Source of the DNA: an uncultured Bacilli bacterium
GTDB lineage: Bacteria; Bacillota_I; Bacilli_A; RF39; UBA660
DNA: 13,450 nucleotides
NCBI GenBank assembly: GCA_934130215.1
Contig: CAKOXR010000024.1
Coordinates: forward strand, 1-13,450
Direction of reading: 5' to 3'
A program made the translations under genes and the position numbers. The notes below the pieces were generated by a model, which saw only the letters and a list, made by a program, of their open reading frames with translations, was not told where the DNA came from and ran no database searches. Shown here piece after piece: positions 7,422 through 13,450 of the stretch. How positions within the stretch are numbered: the stretch's first letter is position 1; every line of letters starts with the position of its first letter.

Positions 7422-8429
7422 ATGAAAAAAAATCTAACTATATTTTTTATTGGTCTTGCTTTCATATTTACATTTAATATGGGGTTTTTGTATTCTTATA
7501 TTTACAAAAAACAAATAATTCAATATAAAAAGAAAGAACAAATAATTAAAGAAAAAACAATTTCAATTGATGAATGGATTACAATACCAACATATGAAAA
7601 GTCAAATGAAACAACTCATCCTAAAGTATTATATTTTGATAAACCAGTAAATGGATATAAATACTGGTTAGTAAGTACACCATACCCTAATAATACAGCT
7701 TTTTATGAAAATCCTCAAATTGTTGTATCAAATGATGGAATCCATTTTATAGAGCCTGAAAATATTAAAAATCCAATAACAGGTTATCCAAGTAAATATT
7801 GGGACGGATCATATTATTCTGATCCATATCTATTATATGATAATGATCATTTTGAACTTTTTTATAGAAAAACTTTATCAAAATTAAATAATATTACAAA
7901 TAAAGATGGTTTTAATTATATTTATATGAAACAATCAAAAGACGGAATAAAATGGAGTGAAGAAAAATTAATATTAGATACAAAACCAACAGAACAATAT
8001 ATGAGTTTATCTGTTATAAAAACAGATTCAAAATATAAAATATGGTATATAAATTATAATAACCAAATAAAATATATTGAATCAAATGATTTAATACATT
8101 TTACAGATCCTATAACTATACCAAATTTTAATTATAAAATATGGCATGGTGAAATACAGTATATAAATAATAAATATATATTTATATTTATGACAAAATA
8201 TAAATTATTTTATACGGAATCAAAAGATGGTATAAATTTTGAAAAACCAAAATTAATAAATACTTATTTAGAAGAATTAAAAGAAATAAGTAATAATATA
8301 TATAAATCAAGTTTTATAATAAATGATGATATAATTGAACTTTATATACCATATAGAGTATATAGTCAAAGTAAAAATAGACATATATGGAAAATGAGAT
8401 ATAGAAAATTAGAAAGAAAAAATTTATAA
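7422..8429 (+). CDS. Membrane-anchored five-bladed beta-propeller protein, GH43/GH32-like fold
   Basis: The 335-residue protein has an N-terminal membrane helix (about residues 5-28) and an extracytoplasmic domain with features of the GH43/GH32/GH68 five-bladed propeller superfamily. The signature S-x-D-G-I-x-(W/F) followed by a Pro- or Glu-rich loop recurs four times (near residues 103, 172, 221 as SNDLIHF, and 267), each marking a blade; WDGSYYSDPYLLYD (about 128-141) looks like the segment carrying an active-site Asp. Related proteins occur beside polysaccharide and wall-polymer genes and are often called putative glycosyl hydrolases. A role in trimming or binding cell-surface glycan at the septum would fit its place after ftsZ, but that is inference; substrate and activity are unknown. 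AAAGGGG at 7408-7414 supports the start. It converges with lexA, sharing a terminator. Confidence 0.72.
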   Translation: MKKNLTIFFIGLAFIFTFNMGFLYSYIYKKQIIQYKKKEQIIKEKTISIDEWITIPTYEKSNETTHPKVLYFDKPVNGYKYWLVSTPYPNNTAFYENPQIVVSNDGIHFIEPENIKNPITGYPSKYWDGSYYSDPYLLYDNDHFELFYRKTLSKLNNITNKDGFNYIYMKQSKDGIKWSEEKLILDTKPTEQYMSLSVIKTDSKYKIWYINYNNQIKYIESNDLIHFTDPITIPNFNYKIWHGEIQYINNKYIFIFMTKYKLFYTESKDGINFEKPKLINTYLEELKEISNNIYKSSFIINDDIIELYIPYRVYSQSKNRHIWKMRYRKLERKNL

Positions 8430-8431
8430 AA

Positions 8432-8453
8432 AAAGTAAGGAAAACCTTACTTT
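8432..8453. terminator. Bidirectional terminator between the propeller gene and lexA
   Basis: Nine-base-pair stem AAAGTAAGG / CCTTACTTT with an AAAA loop. On the plus strand it is followed by TTTATTTTT; on the minus strand by a run of seven T (the A run at 8428-8434). The lexA stop (TAA, complement of 8447-8449) sits inside the stem. Confidence 0.85.
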
Positions 8454-8950
8454 ATTTTTCTATATAAATATGAAACTTTACCAACAATTTTTTTAATATG
8501 ATTATCTTTTGCTTTCTCTAAAACAACTAAAGAATTATCTATATATACTATAATATCCCCAATATTATAATTTTTTTGTTTTTCAATAATTATAATATCA
8601 TTTATAAAAATATTGTTTTCACAAGAATTATAATCCATAATATATCCATAATAATCTTTATTATAATCAACCATAAAACTAGGAACAAAAATAAATTCAT
8701 TATTATTTAATAAAGGAATACTAACTATATTATCATTATTAACAAGTATTTCAATTGCTCTATTTCTTTTAGGATCTCTTTTAATATATTTTTTTTCTTC
8801 CAATTTATTTAAATGATTTTGAATAGTAGCGGGAGAAACAATATTTTGAAGTTTACAAATTTCTCTAACAGTAGGAGGATATCCATGATCAGAAATGAAT
8901 TTTTTAACACACTCAAGTATTTCTTTTTGTTTATATGTCAAATCTTCCAT
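8447..8950 (-). CDS. lexA: LexA-like repressor with eroded self-cleavage domain
   Basis: LexA represses DNA-damage genes and normally cuts itself at an Ala-Gly bond when RecA filaments form. This 167-residue homologue (usual length about 200-210) has a well-preserved winged-helix N-terminal domain: LTYKQKEIL, HGYPPTVREI (residues 22-31), the recognition-helix region SPATIQNHLNKLE (39-51) and RNRAIEIL (62-69). The C-terminal S24 domain is shortened and unusual. There is no Ala-Gly pair anywhere in the protein; after IPLL (78-81) the cleavage loop is replaced by NNNEFIFVPSF. Ser109 in YNSC probably matches the catalytic Ser of GDSM. The Lys expected after GDI(I/V)V is Leu144 in my alignment, with Lys146 nearest. 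GKVSYLYR at the end matches the usual GKVIGVFR. The start has AGAAGGTGAT at 8954-8963. Its divergent neighbour is tkt, as in B. subtilis apart from intervening small genes. The symbol rests on orthology by domain and position; function as a damage sensor is doubtful. Confidence 0.8.
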   Translation of the reverse strand: MEDLTYKQKEILECVKKFISDHGYPPTVREICKLQNIVSPATIQNHLNKLEEKKYIKRDPKRNRAIEILVNNDNIVSIPLLNNNEFIFVPSFMVDYNKDYYGYIMDYNSCENNIFINDIIIIEKQKNYNIGDIIVYIDNSLVVLEKAKDNHIKKIVGKVSYLYRKIK

Positions 8951-8970
8951 GAAATCACCTTCTTTAATTA

Positions 8971-8998
8971 ATTATAACATATTTTGATAGTAAAACAA
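8971..8998 (-). promoter_or_regulatory. Promoter of lexA (extended -10)
   Basis: Reading the minus strand: TTGTTT (8998-8993), 16 bases, and a perfect TATAAT (8976-8971) preceded by TGT, an extended -10. Transcription would begin near 8964, leaving a leader of about 14 bases that starts with the ribosome binding site. No canonical CGAAC-N4-GTTCG box is present. Confidence 0.65.
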
Positions 8999-9061
8999 AC
9001 GATTTTAATGAATAAAAAATGTAAAATAAATAAAATATATCTTTTTTTTATTGCTTTTTTT

Positions 9062-9070
9062 TGGTAAAAT
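9062..9070 (+). promoter_or_regulatory. Possible extended -10 promoter of the transketolase-family gene
   Basis: TGG followed by TAAAAT (9065-9070) forms an extended -10; the only candidate -35 at the right distance is a T run (9042-9047). The predicted start near 9077 would give a leader of about 12 bases beginning at the AGAGG ribosome binding site (9076-9080). Confidence 0.45.
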
Positions 9071-9088
9071 GTAATAGAGGTAATAATT

Positions 9089-11083
9089 ATGGATAAAGAA
9101 ATAATAGCAAACATTAAAAGTTTAGCACTTGACATGATTGAAGAAGCAGGAAACGGATCACCAGGATTATCATTATCATCTGCACCTATTTTATATACAT
9201 TATATAGTAAACATCTTAATATAAGTACAAGTGATACTAAATGGTTAAATAGAGACCGTTTTGTACTATCACCCGGTCTAGAATCTGCTGCATTATATGC
9301 AACGATATTTTATGCTGGTTATGATTTATTAATTGATGATCTAAAAAAATATTATAAATTTAATTCAAGAACACCAGGATTCCCAGATTATTTAAAAACA
9401 GATGGAATTGATATAAGTACAGGTCTTCCTGGAGTAGGATTTGCTCAAGCAGTTGGAATGGCAATTGGAGAAAAAATACTTGAAACAAAATATATAATAC
9501 CATCATCAACAAGAATTGAGCGAGATCGATCATTAATTAATTATAAAATATATGTTTTATGTACTGAAACAGATATGATGGAAGGAATAACAAATGAAGC
9601 AGCAAGCTTAGCAGGTAATTTAAATTTAGATAATTTAATAGTTTTATATGATTCAAATAATATTACATTAGATGGAGATACATCAATAACATTTACAGAA
9701 AAAACATTAGATAAATTTAAAGCACTAGGATGGTACACAGAAACCGTTAAAAACGGTAATGATGTAACTCAAATAGATAAAGCAATTGATAAAGCAAAAT
9801 CATCTGGAATGCCATCAATAATTGAAATAAAAACAATACTAGGGGATGGATCTTTACTTGCTGGATCTAATGAAATTTATAATAAACCATTAGAACCCAA
9901 AGATATTGAACAATTAAAACAAAAATTAGAGTTACCACTTGATAAATTTTATGTAAATGATGAAGCTGTAAAAGATTTCCGTAAAAGATTATTAGATAGA
10001 AGTAGTTACAAATACGAAGAATGGTCACATAATTATAAAATATATGTTGAAGAAGTATTAAAAGGAGATCGTAGAAAGATAGATTATTTATTTAAAAATG
10101 AAATAAATATTGATTTATTAAGATTATACTGGGATATAGATATAAATAGTAAACAAGAACTTAAATTAAGTAATCAAATGGTAATAGATAAAATATCATC
10201 AGTTTTACCTAATTTTATAGGTGGAAGCTGTGATTTAGTAAATGAAACAAATACCAAAATAAGTAAAAGTATTTCTATAACAGATGGAAGATATAATGGA
10301 AAAAATATAAATTTTGGTAATAGAGAAACAGCAATGGGAGCTATATTAAATGGACTTGCAATTAGTGGATTTAGACCATTTGGATCAACTTATCTAGCTC
10401 TAAGTGATTATGTAAAACCACAAATAAGACAATCAGCACTTATGAACCTTCCTGTTACTTATATATTTACACATGATAATGTGCAATCAAATATAGCAAG
10501 CCCTATATATCAACCAGTTGAACAATTATCTAATCTAAGATCAATTCCAAACCTTTTTGTTTTTAGACCGGCAGATATAAAAGAATTAATAGGGTGCTGG
10601 AATATTATATTAAATACTAACAATAATCCAAGTGCTTTAATTGTAAGTAAAAACCAAACAGCTATAATACCTTCATCTGATGCTGGAATGTGTGGTAGAG
10701 GAGCTTATATTGTTAGAAAAGAAACTAAATTACATGGAACTATAATAGCAACAGGAACAGATGTTAATCTAGCTTTAGTACTAGCAAATGATTTATTTAA
10801 TAAATATAAACTAGATTTAAGAGTAGTAAGTATGCCATGTATGGAAATATATAATATGCAAAACCAAGAATATAAAGATCTACTTATCCCAAAAGGTTAT
10901 AGAACATTTGTTTTAGAATCAGGATCAAGTATGGGATGGGAAAAATTTGTGTATGATAATTCTTATTTAATAACAATAGATAACTTTGGAACTAGTGGTT
11001 CTAAAGGAGATATTGAAAAGTATGTAAAATACGATTTTATGACAATAAGACAACGAATTTTAGATAAATTTACGAAAAAATGA
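9089..11083 (+). CDS. Transketolase-family protein lacking most active-site residues
   Basis: Transketolase moves two-carbon units between sugar phosphates in the pentose phosphate pathway using thiamine diphosphate and a divalent metal. This protein has the normal length (664 aa) and all three domains: pyrophosphate-binding (about 1-310), pyrimidine-binding (about 350-520) and C-terminal (about 535-664), and aligns almost without gaps to E. coli TktA. Yet key residues differ: H26 is S24, H66 is L64, H100 is F98, H261 is Y264 and H473 is Y474; the GDG cofactor motif is TET (D155 is E160); the PLGQG loop is LPGVG; R358 is Lys and R520 is K521; and the GEDGPT loop is NIASPI. N190, the catalytic Glu (E413) and H462 remain. 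Classical transketolase activity is therefore unlikely. The reading frame is intact and surrounding sequence well conserved, so it is not a decaying pseudogene; it may have a regulatory, structural or altered catalytic role. It lies divergent to lexA, as tkt does in B. subtilis. AGAGG at 9076-9080 supports the start. Confidence 0.85.
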   Translation: MDKEIIANIKSLALDMIEEAGNGSPGLSLSSAPILYTLYSKHLNISTSDTKWLNRDRFVLSPGLESAALYATIFYAGYDLLIDDLKKYYKFNSRTPGFPDYLKTDGIDISTGLPGVGFAQAVGMAIGEKILETKYIIPSSTRIERDRSLINYKIYVLCTETDMMEGITNEAASLAGNLNLDNLIVLYDSNNITLDGDTSITFTEKTLDKFKALGWYTETVKNGNDVTQIDKAIDKAKSSGMPSIIEIKTILGDGSLLAGSNEIYNKPLEPKDIEQLKQKLELPLDKFYVNDEAVKDFRKRLLDRSSYKYEEWSHNYKIYVEEVLKGDRRKIDYLFKNEINIDLLRLYWDIDINSKQELKLSNQMVIDKISSVLPNFIGGSCDLVNETNTKISKSISITDGRYNGKNINFGNRETAMGAILNGLAISGFRPFGSTYLALSDYVKPQIRQSALMNLPVTYIFTHDNVQSNIASPIYQPVEQLSNLRSIPNLFVFRPADIKELIGCWNIILNTNNNPSALIVSKNQTAIIPSSDAGMCGRGAYIVRKETKLHGTIIATGTDVNLALVLANDLFNKYKLDLRVVSMPCMEIYNMQNQEYKDLLIPKGYRTFVLESGSSMGWEKFVYDNSYLITIDNFGTSGSKGDIEKYVKYDFMTIRQRILDKFTKK

Positions 11084-11100
11084 AAAAATTTCATTTTTTT
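11075..11100 (+). terminator. Intrinsic terminator of the transketolase-family gene
   Basis: Stem AAAAAATGAAA / TTTCATTTTTT with an AAA loop, then further T. The TGA stop (11081-11083) lies in the 5' arm, a second case of UGA stop embedded in a terminator. Confidence 0.8.
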
Positions 11101-11102
11101 TC

Positions 11103-11130
11103 ATGAAAAAAAAGGGTTTTTCATTTTTTT
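11103..11130 (+). terminator. Second hairpin with T tract upstream of dnaG
   Basis: Stem ATGAAAAA / TTTTTCAT with an AAAGGG loop and seven T (11124-11130). It follows the first terminator by two bases, and the 3' arm of the first can pair instead with the 5' arm of this one (eight T, CATG, eight A at 11094-11113). It could be a back-up terminator. Confidence 0.6.
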
Positions 11131-11131
11131 G

Positions 11132-11147
11132 TTGTATAGTATATATA
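11132..11147 (+). promoter_or_regulatory. Probable -10 region of the dnaG-rpoD promoter
   Basis: TTGTATAGT (11132-11140) has the same layout as the ftsA -10 (TTGTATAAT), with TATAGT at 11135-11140; TATATA at 11142-11147 is an alternative. No good -35 is visible because the upstream DNA is taken up by the terminator hairpin. The leader would be about 17 bases. Confidence 0.5.
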
Positions 11148-11163
11148 GAGGGAGTTTGATTGT

Positions 11164-12876
11164 ATGTTTTCAAATGCTGAATTACAAGAAATAAGAAACA
11201 GTGTTGATATAGTAGATGTTGTATCTTCATATATAAATTTAACTGCACATGGTAAAAATTATTTTGGAATTTGTCCTTTTCATAATGATCATTCTCCAAG
11301 TATGTGTGTTTCTAAAGAAAAACAAATTTATACATGTTTTGTATGTGGAGCTACAGGAAATGTATTTCAGTTTATTAAAGATTATGAAAATATAACATTT
11401 ATTGATTCTGTTAAAAAGGTTGCTTTAATAGGGGGAATAGATGTTAAAATAGATGAAATAAAACCTTTAAAAAAAGAAAGTATTCTATATGATATATATA
11501 ATTTAACATCCAAAATTTATCAATTAAATTTAAATACAACAAAAGGAATAAGTGCTAAAGAATATTTAAAAAAAAGAGGTATTAATGATGATATAATTAA
11601 AGAATTTGGAATTGGTTTATCTTTAGTAAAAGGTAATATAACAGATGCTTTATTAAAAAAAGGTTTTAGTGAATCAGATATTATAAAAAGTGGACTTAGT
11701 ACTAAAGAAGGATATGATATATATCGTAATCGAATAATGTTTCCTTTATGGGATTTAAATGGAAAAGTAGTTGGTTTTAGTGGTAGAATTTTTAATAATG
11801 AAGATTCAGCTAAATATATAAATAGTAAAGAAACAGAAATTTTTAAAAAGGGTGAATTATTATATAATTATCATAAAGCAAAAAATGAATGCCGTAGAAA
11901 AAATGAAGTTATTATTATGGAAGGTTTTATGGATGTAATATGTGCTTATACTCATGGTATAACAAATGTAGTTGCATCAATGGGAACTGCTATAACTAGT
12001 ACAAATGCTCTTTTAATAAGTAGGATGGCTAAAAATATTATATTATGTTTTGATGGTGATGCCGCTGGTATAATGGCTGCTAATGCTTGTACTAATGAAT
12101 TATTAAAAATCAATGTTTTTCCAAGTATAGTTGTTTTAGATCAAACAAAAGGTAAAGATCCTGATGAATATATAAAAAATAATGGTATTGATTCATTTAA
12201 AGATAAATTAAATCATCCTTTAAGTGTTGTAGAATTTAAAGAATTCTATAATAAAAAAAATCTTGATATGGGTTCTACTACATCTAAAGCAGAGTATGTT
12301 AAAAAAATGATAAAAGATATAGATAATATAAAAGATCCTGTTTTAAGGGAACTTTCTATAAATAAACTAGCTGTTGATTCTAATTTAGAAATAAATTTTA
12401 TTAAAAATTTAATTAAAACAGATACTATTAAACCAAATATAATAGAACAAAAAAAGATTAATTTAGAAAAGTATGAAAAAGCTGAAATTGATTTAATTTA
12501 TTATATGTTGAAAGATTGTAAAGTAATTTTACAATATGAAGTTAAAAAAATATTTTTACCAACTGAAAAATATAGAATTTTAGTAAGACAAATTTGCATT
12601 TTTTATCATAAATATGGTAATATAAATGTTGCTGATTTTCTAACATTTATTGGAGATAATACTGATTTAATTAAAGTAGTAGGAGAAATAACAAAACAAA
12701 ATTTAAAAGAAAATTATACAAAAGAAGAAATTGAAGATTATATTAATTGTATAGATGAATACAATAAAAAAAAGGAAATTAATAATTTAAAACAAAAAAT
12801 GAAAGAATCTATAGATTATAATGAAAAAATTGAACTTGCTAAAAAGATTGCAGTTTTAAATGGTAGAGGAGAATAA
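11164..12876 (+). CDS. dnaG: DNA primase DnaG
   Basis: DnaG makes the RNA primers for chromosomal replication and works with the replicative helicase at the fork. The 570-residue protein has the N-terminal CHC2 zinc-binding domain with ligands C37, H40, C58 and C61 (CPFHND and CFVCGATG), the primase core segment KYINSKETEIFKKG, and the TOPRIM catalytic domain with E253 in MEGFMDV and D297/D299 in FDGDAAG, the metal-binding triad. The C-terminal ~150 residues, Lys/Ile/Asn-rich and helical, match the position of the helicase-binding domain. Length is slightly below the usual ~600. GAGGGAG at 11148-11154 lies nine bases before the ATG. The stop TAA touches the rpoD start region, so primase and the main sigma factor are co-transcribed, the core of the macromolecular-synthesis operon; the rpsU gene often found at its head is not here. 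Confidence 0.96.
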   Translation: MFSNAELQEIRNSVDIVDVVSSYINLTAHGKNYFGICPFHNDHSPSMCVSKEKQIYTCFVCGATGNVFQFIKDYENITFIDSVKKVALIGGIDVKIDEIKPLKKESILYDIYNLTSKIYQLNLNTTKGISAKEYLKKRGINDDIIKEFGIGLSLVKGNITDALLKKGFSESDIIKSGLSTKEGYDIYRNRIMFPLWDLNGKVVGFSGRIFNNEDSAKYINSKETEIFKKGELLYNYHKAKNECRRKNEVIIMEGFMDVICAYTHGITNVVASMGTAITSTNALLISRMAKNIILCFDGDAAGIMAANACTNELLKINVFPSIVVLDQTKGKDPDEYIKNNGIDSFKDKLNHPLSVVEFKEFYNKKNLDMGSTTSKAEYVKKMIKDIDNIKDPVLRELSINKLAVDSNLEINFIKNLIKTDTIKPNIIEQKKINLEKYEKAEIDLIYYMLKDCKVILQYEVKKIFLPTEKYRILVRQICIFYHKYGNINVADFLTFIGDNTDLIKVVGEITKQNLKENYTKEEIEDYINCIDEYNKKKEINNLKQKMKESIDYNEKIELAKKIAVLNGRGE

Positions 12877-12878
12877 TG

Positions 12879-13450
12879 ATGAACGAGATAAAAACTTATG
12901 AAGAAAGAAAAGAAGAATTAGTAAAAAAAGGAAAGGAAAAAGGTTTTATAACTTATGAACAGTTAGCAAATTCTTTAAAGGGTTTAGATTTAGATAGTGA
13001 TGCACTTGATGATTTATATAATACATTTAATTTAAATAATATAGCTGTTATTTCCGAAGAAGATGAAGATTCTTCTTCTGATTCAGTTGATAAATTATTA
13101 TTAGATGATACTGCTATTACAAAAAATCTAACAATAGATGATCCTGTTAGAATGTATTTAAAAGAAATTGGTCAAATAAAATTATTATCACTTGATGAAG
13201 AATTAAAACTAGCAGATCGTATAATAGCAGGTGATGAAGCCGCAAAAAGAACATTAGCGGAATCAAATCTTAGATTAGTTGTTAGTATTGCTAAAAGATA
13301 TGTTGGTAGAGGTATGTTATTTTTGGATTTAATTCAAGAAGGTAATATTGGTTTAATGAAAGCTGTTGAAAAATTTGATGTTTCTAAAGGATACAAATTT
13401 TCAACTTATGCTACATGGTGGATAAGACAAGCTATTACTAGAGCTATTGC
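12879..13450 (+). CDS. rpoD: Primary sigma factor RpoD/SigA (3' end outside window)
   Basis: The housekeeping sigma factor directs RNA polymerase to -10/-35 promoters. About 190 codons are visible, roughly half the protein. Region 1.1 is recognisable (GFITYEQLANSL, then DLDSDALDDLY), followed by an acidic Ser/Asp/Glu-rich linker, region 1.2 starting at DDPVRMYLKEIG (residues 87-98), and regions 2.1 to 2.4: LAESNLRLVVSIAKRY, DLIQEGNIGLMKAVEKFD, and the -10 reading helix FSTYATWWIRQAITRA. Presence of region 1.1 and the canonical region 2 marks it as the primary rather than an alternative sigma. Two adjacent ATG codons are possible: the one at 12876 overlaps the dnaG stop (TAATG) but is only four bases from GAGGAG (12866-12871); the one at 12879 has better spacing (seven) and is chosen. 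Translational coupling to dnaG is likely. The frame is open to the window edge. Confidence 0.96.
   Translation, partial: MNEIKTYEERKEELVKKGKEKGFITYEQLANSLKGLDLDSDALDDLYNTFNLNNIAVISEEDEDSSSDSVDKLLLDDTAITKNLTIDDPVRMYLKEIGQIKLLSLDEELKLADRIIAGDEAAKRTLAESNLRLVVSIAKRYVGRGMLFLDLIQEGNIGLMKAVEKFDVSKGYKFSTYATWWIRQAITRAI

Noticed and set aside
8447..8950. Phage CI-type repressor instead of LexA
   Set aside because: The N-terminal domain has the LexA-specific GYPPTVREI and RAIEIL motifs, there are no phage genes nearby, and the neighbour matches lexA synteny.
8951..9088. Riboswitch or small RNA in the lexA-tkt gap
   Set aside because: The 138 bases are A/T-rich with no stable stems; promoter elements for both genes account for what is visible.
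9541..9738. Minus-strand open frame inside the transketolase homologue
   Set aside because: No ribosome binding site and fully covered by a family-conserved coding region.
9089..11083. 1-deoxyxylulose-5-phosphate synthase or a split transketolase
   Set aside because: Domain order and near gap-free alignment follow TktA (DRFVLS, THD, PVEQL, RPAD, VVSMP), and the gene is a single full-length frame.
11060..11299. Minus-strand open frame spanning the tkt-dnaG gap
   Set aside because: It overlaps the conserved zinc-finger coding region of dnaG and the terminators; low-complexity Phe/Lys translation from A/T runs.

Overview
The window is a chromosomal segment of a very AT-rich, low-GC Gram-positive bacterium of the Bacilli/Mollicutes-like kind, perhaps an uncultured gut lineage close to RF39 or 'Mycoplasma CAG'; the lineage is an inference. 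Support comes from the ftsA-ftsZ pair, a lexA/transketolase divergent pair arranged like the B. subtilis lexA-tkt neighbourhood, the dnaG-rpoD operon, strong AGGAGG ribosome binding sites, and a cell-wall protein with sortase signal (so not a wall-less mycoplasma). UGA is used as a stop twice, each time inside a terminator hairpin, and TGG encodes Trp, so the ordinary bacterial code applies.

Layout. (1) Positions 2-3922: the 3' part of a very large surface protein with a vWA domain, thirteen ~66-residue MucBP-like repeats, and a C-terminal PPDTG sorting signal. It is followed by a class B-like sortase (3969-4664), its likely anchoring enzyme. (2) 4730-5017: a small membrane-anchored protein of unknown function. 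(3) 5123-7380: ftsA and ftsZ, the divisome core, from one promoter, then a membrane-anchored beta-propeller protein (7422-8429) related in fold to GH43/GH32 glycosidases. (4) 8447-8950, minus strand: a lexA-like repressor converging on the propeller gene through a bidirectional terminator. (5) 9089-11083: a transketolase-family gene divergent from lexA. (6) 11164 to the window end: dnaG and rpoD, overlapping by a few bases; rpoD runs off the edge.

The most unusual content lies in two housekeeping-looking genes. The transketolase homologue is full length (664 aa) and open, but five active-site histidines of the family are replaced (S24, L64, F98, Y264, Y474 against E. coli H26, H66, H100, H261, H473) and the GDG thiamine-diphosphate motif is lost; it looks like a retained pseudoenzyme or a repurposed ThDP-fold protein. 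Its divergent neighbour, the LexA homologue, keeps the winged-helix DNA-binding domain but has no Ala-Gly self-cleavage site and a shortened, eroded peptidase domain, so it is unlikely to be inactivated by RecA-stimulated autoproteolysis. A third enzyme, the sortase, lacks the usual catalytic Arg. Intergenic regions are short and mostly hold hairpin terminators, several of which begin inside the stop codon, and promoters with very short leaders. No tRNA, rRNA, CRISPR array, insertion sequence or riboswitch was seen.
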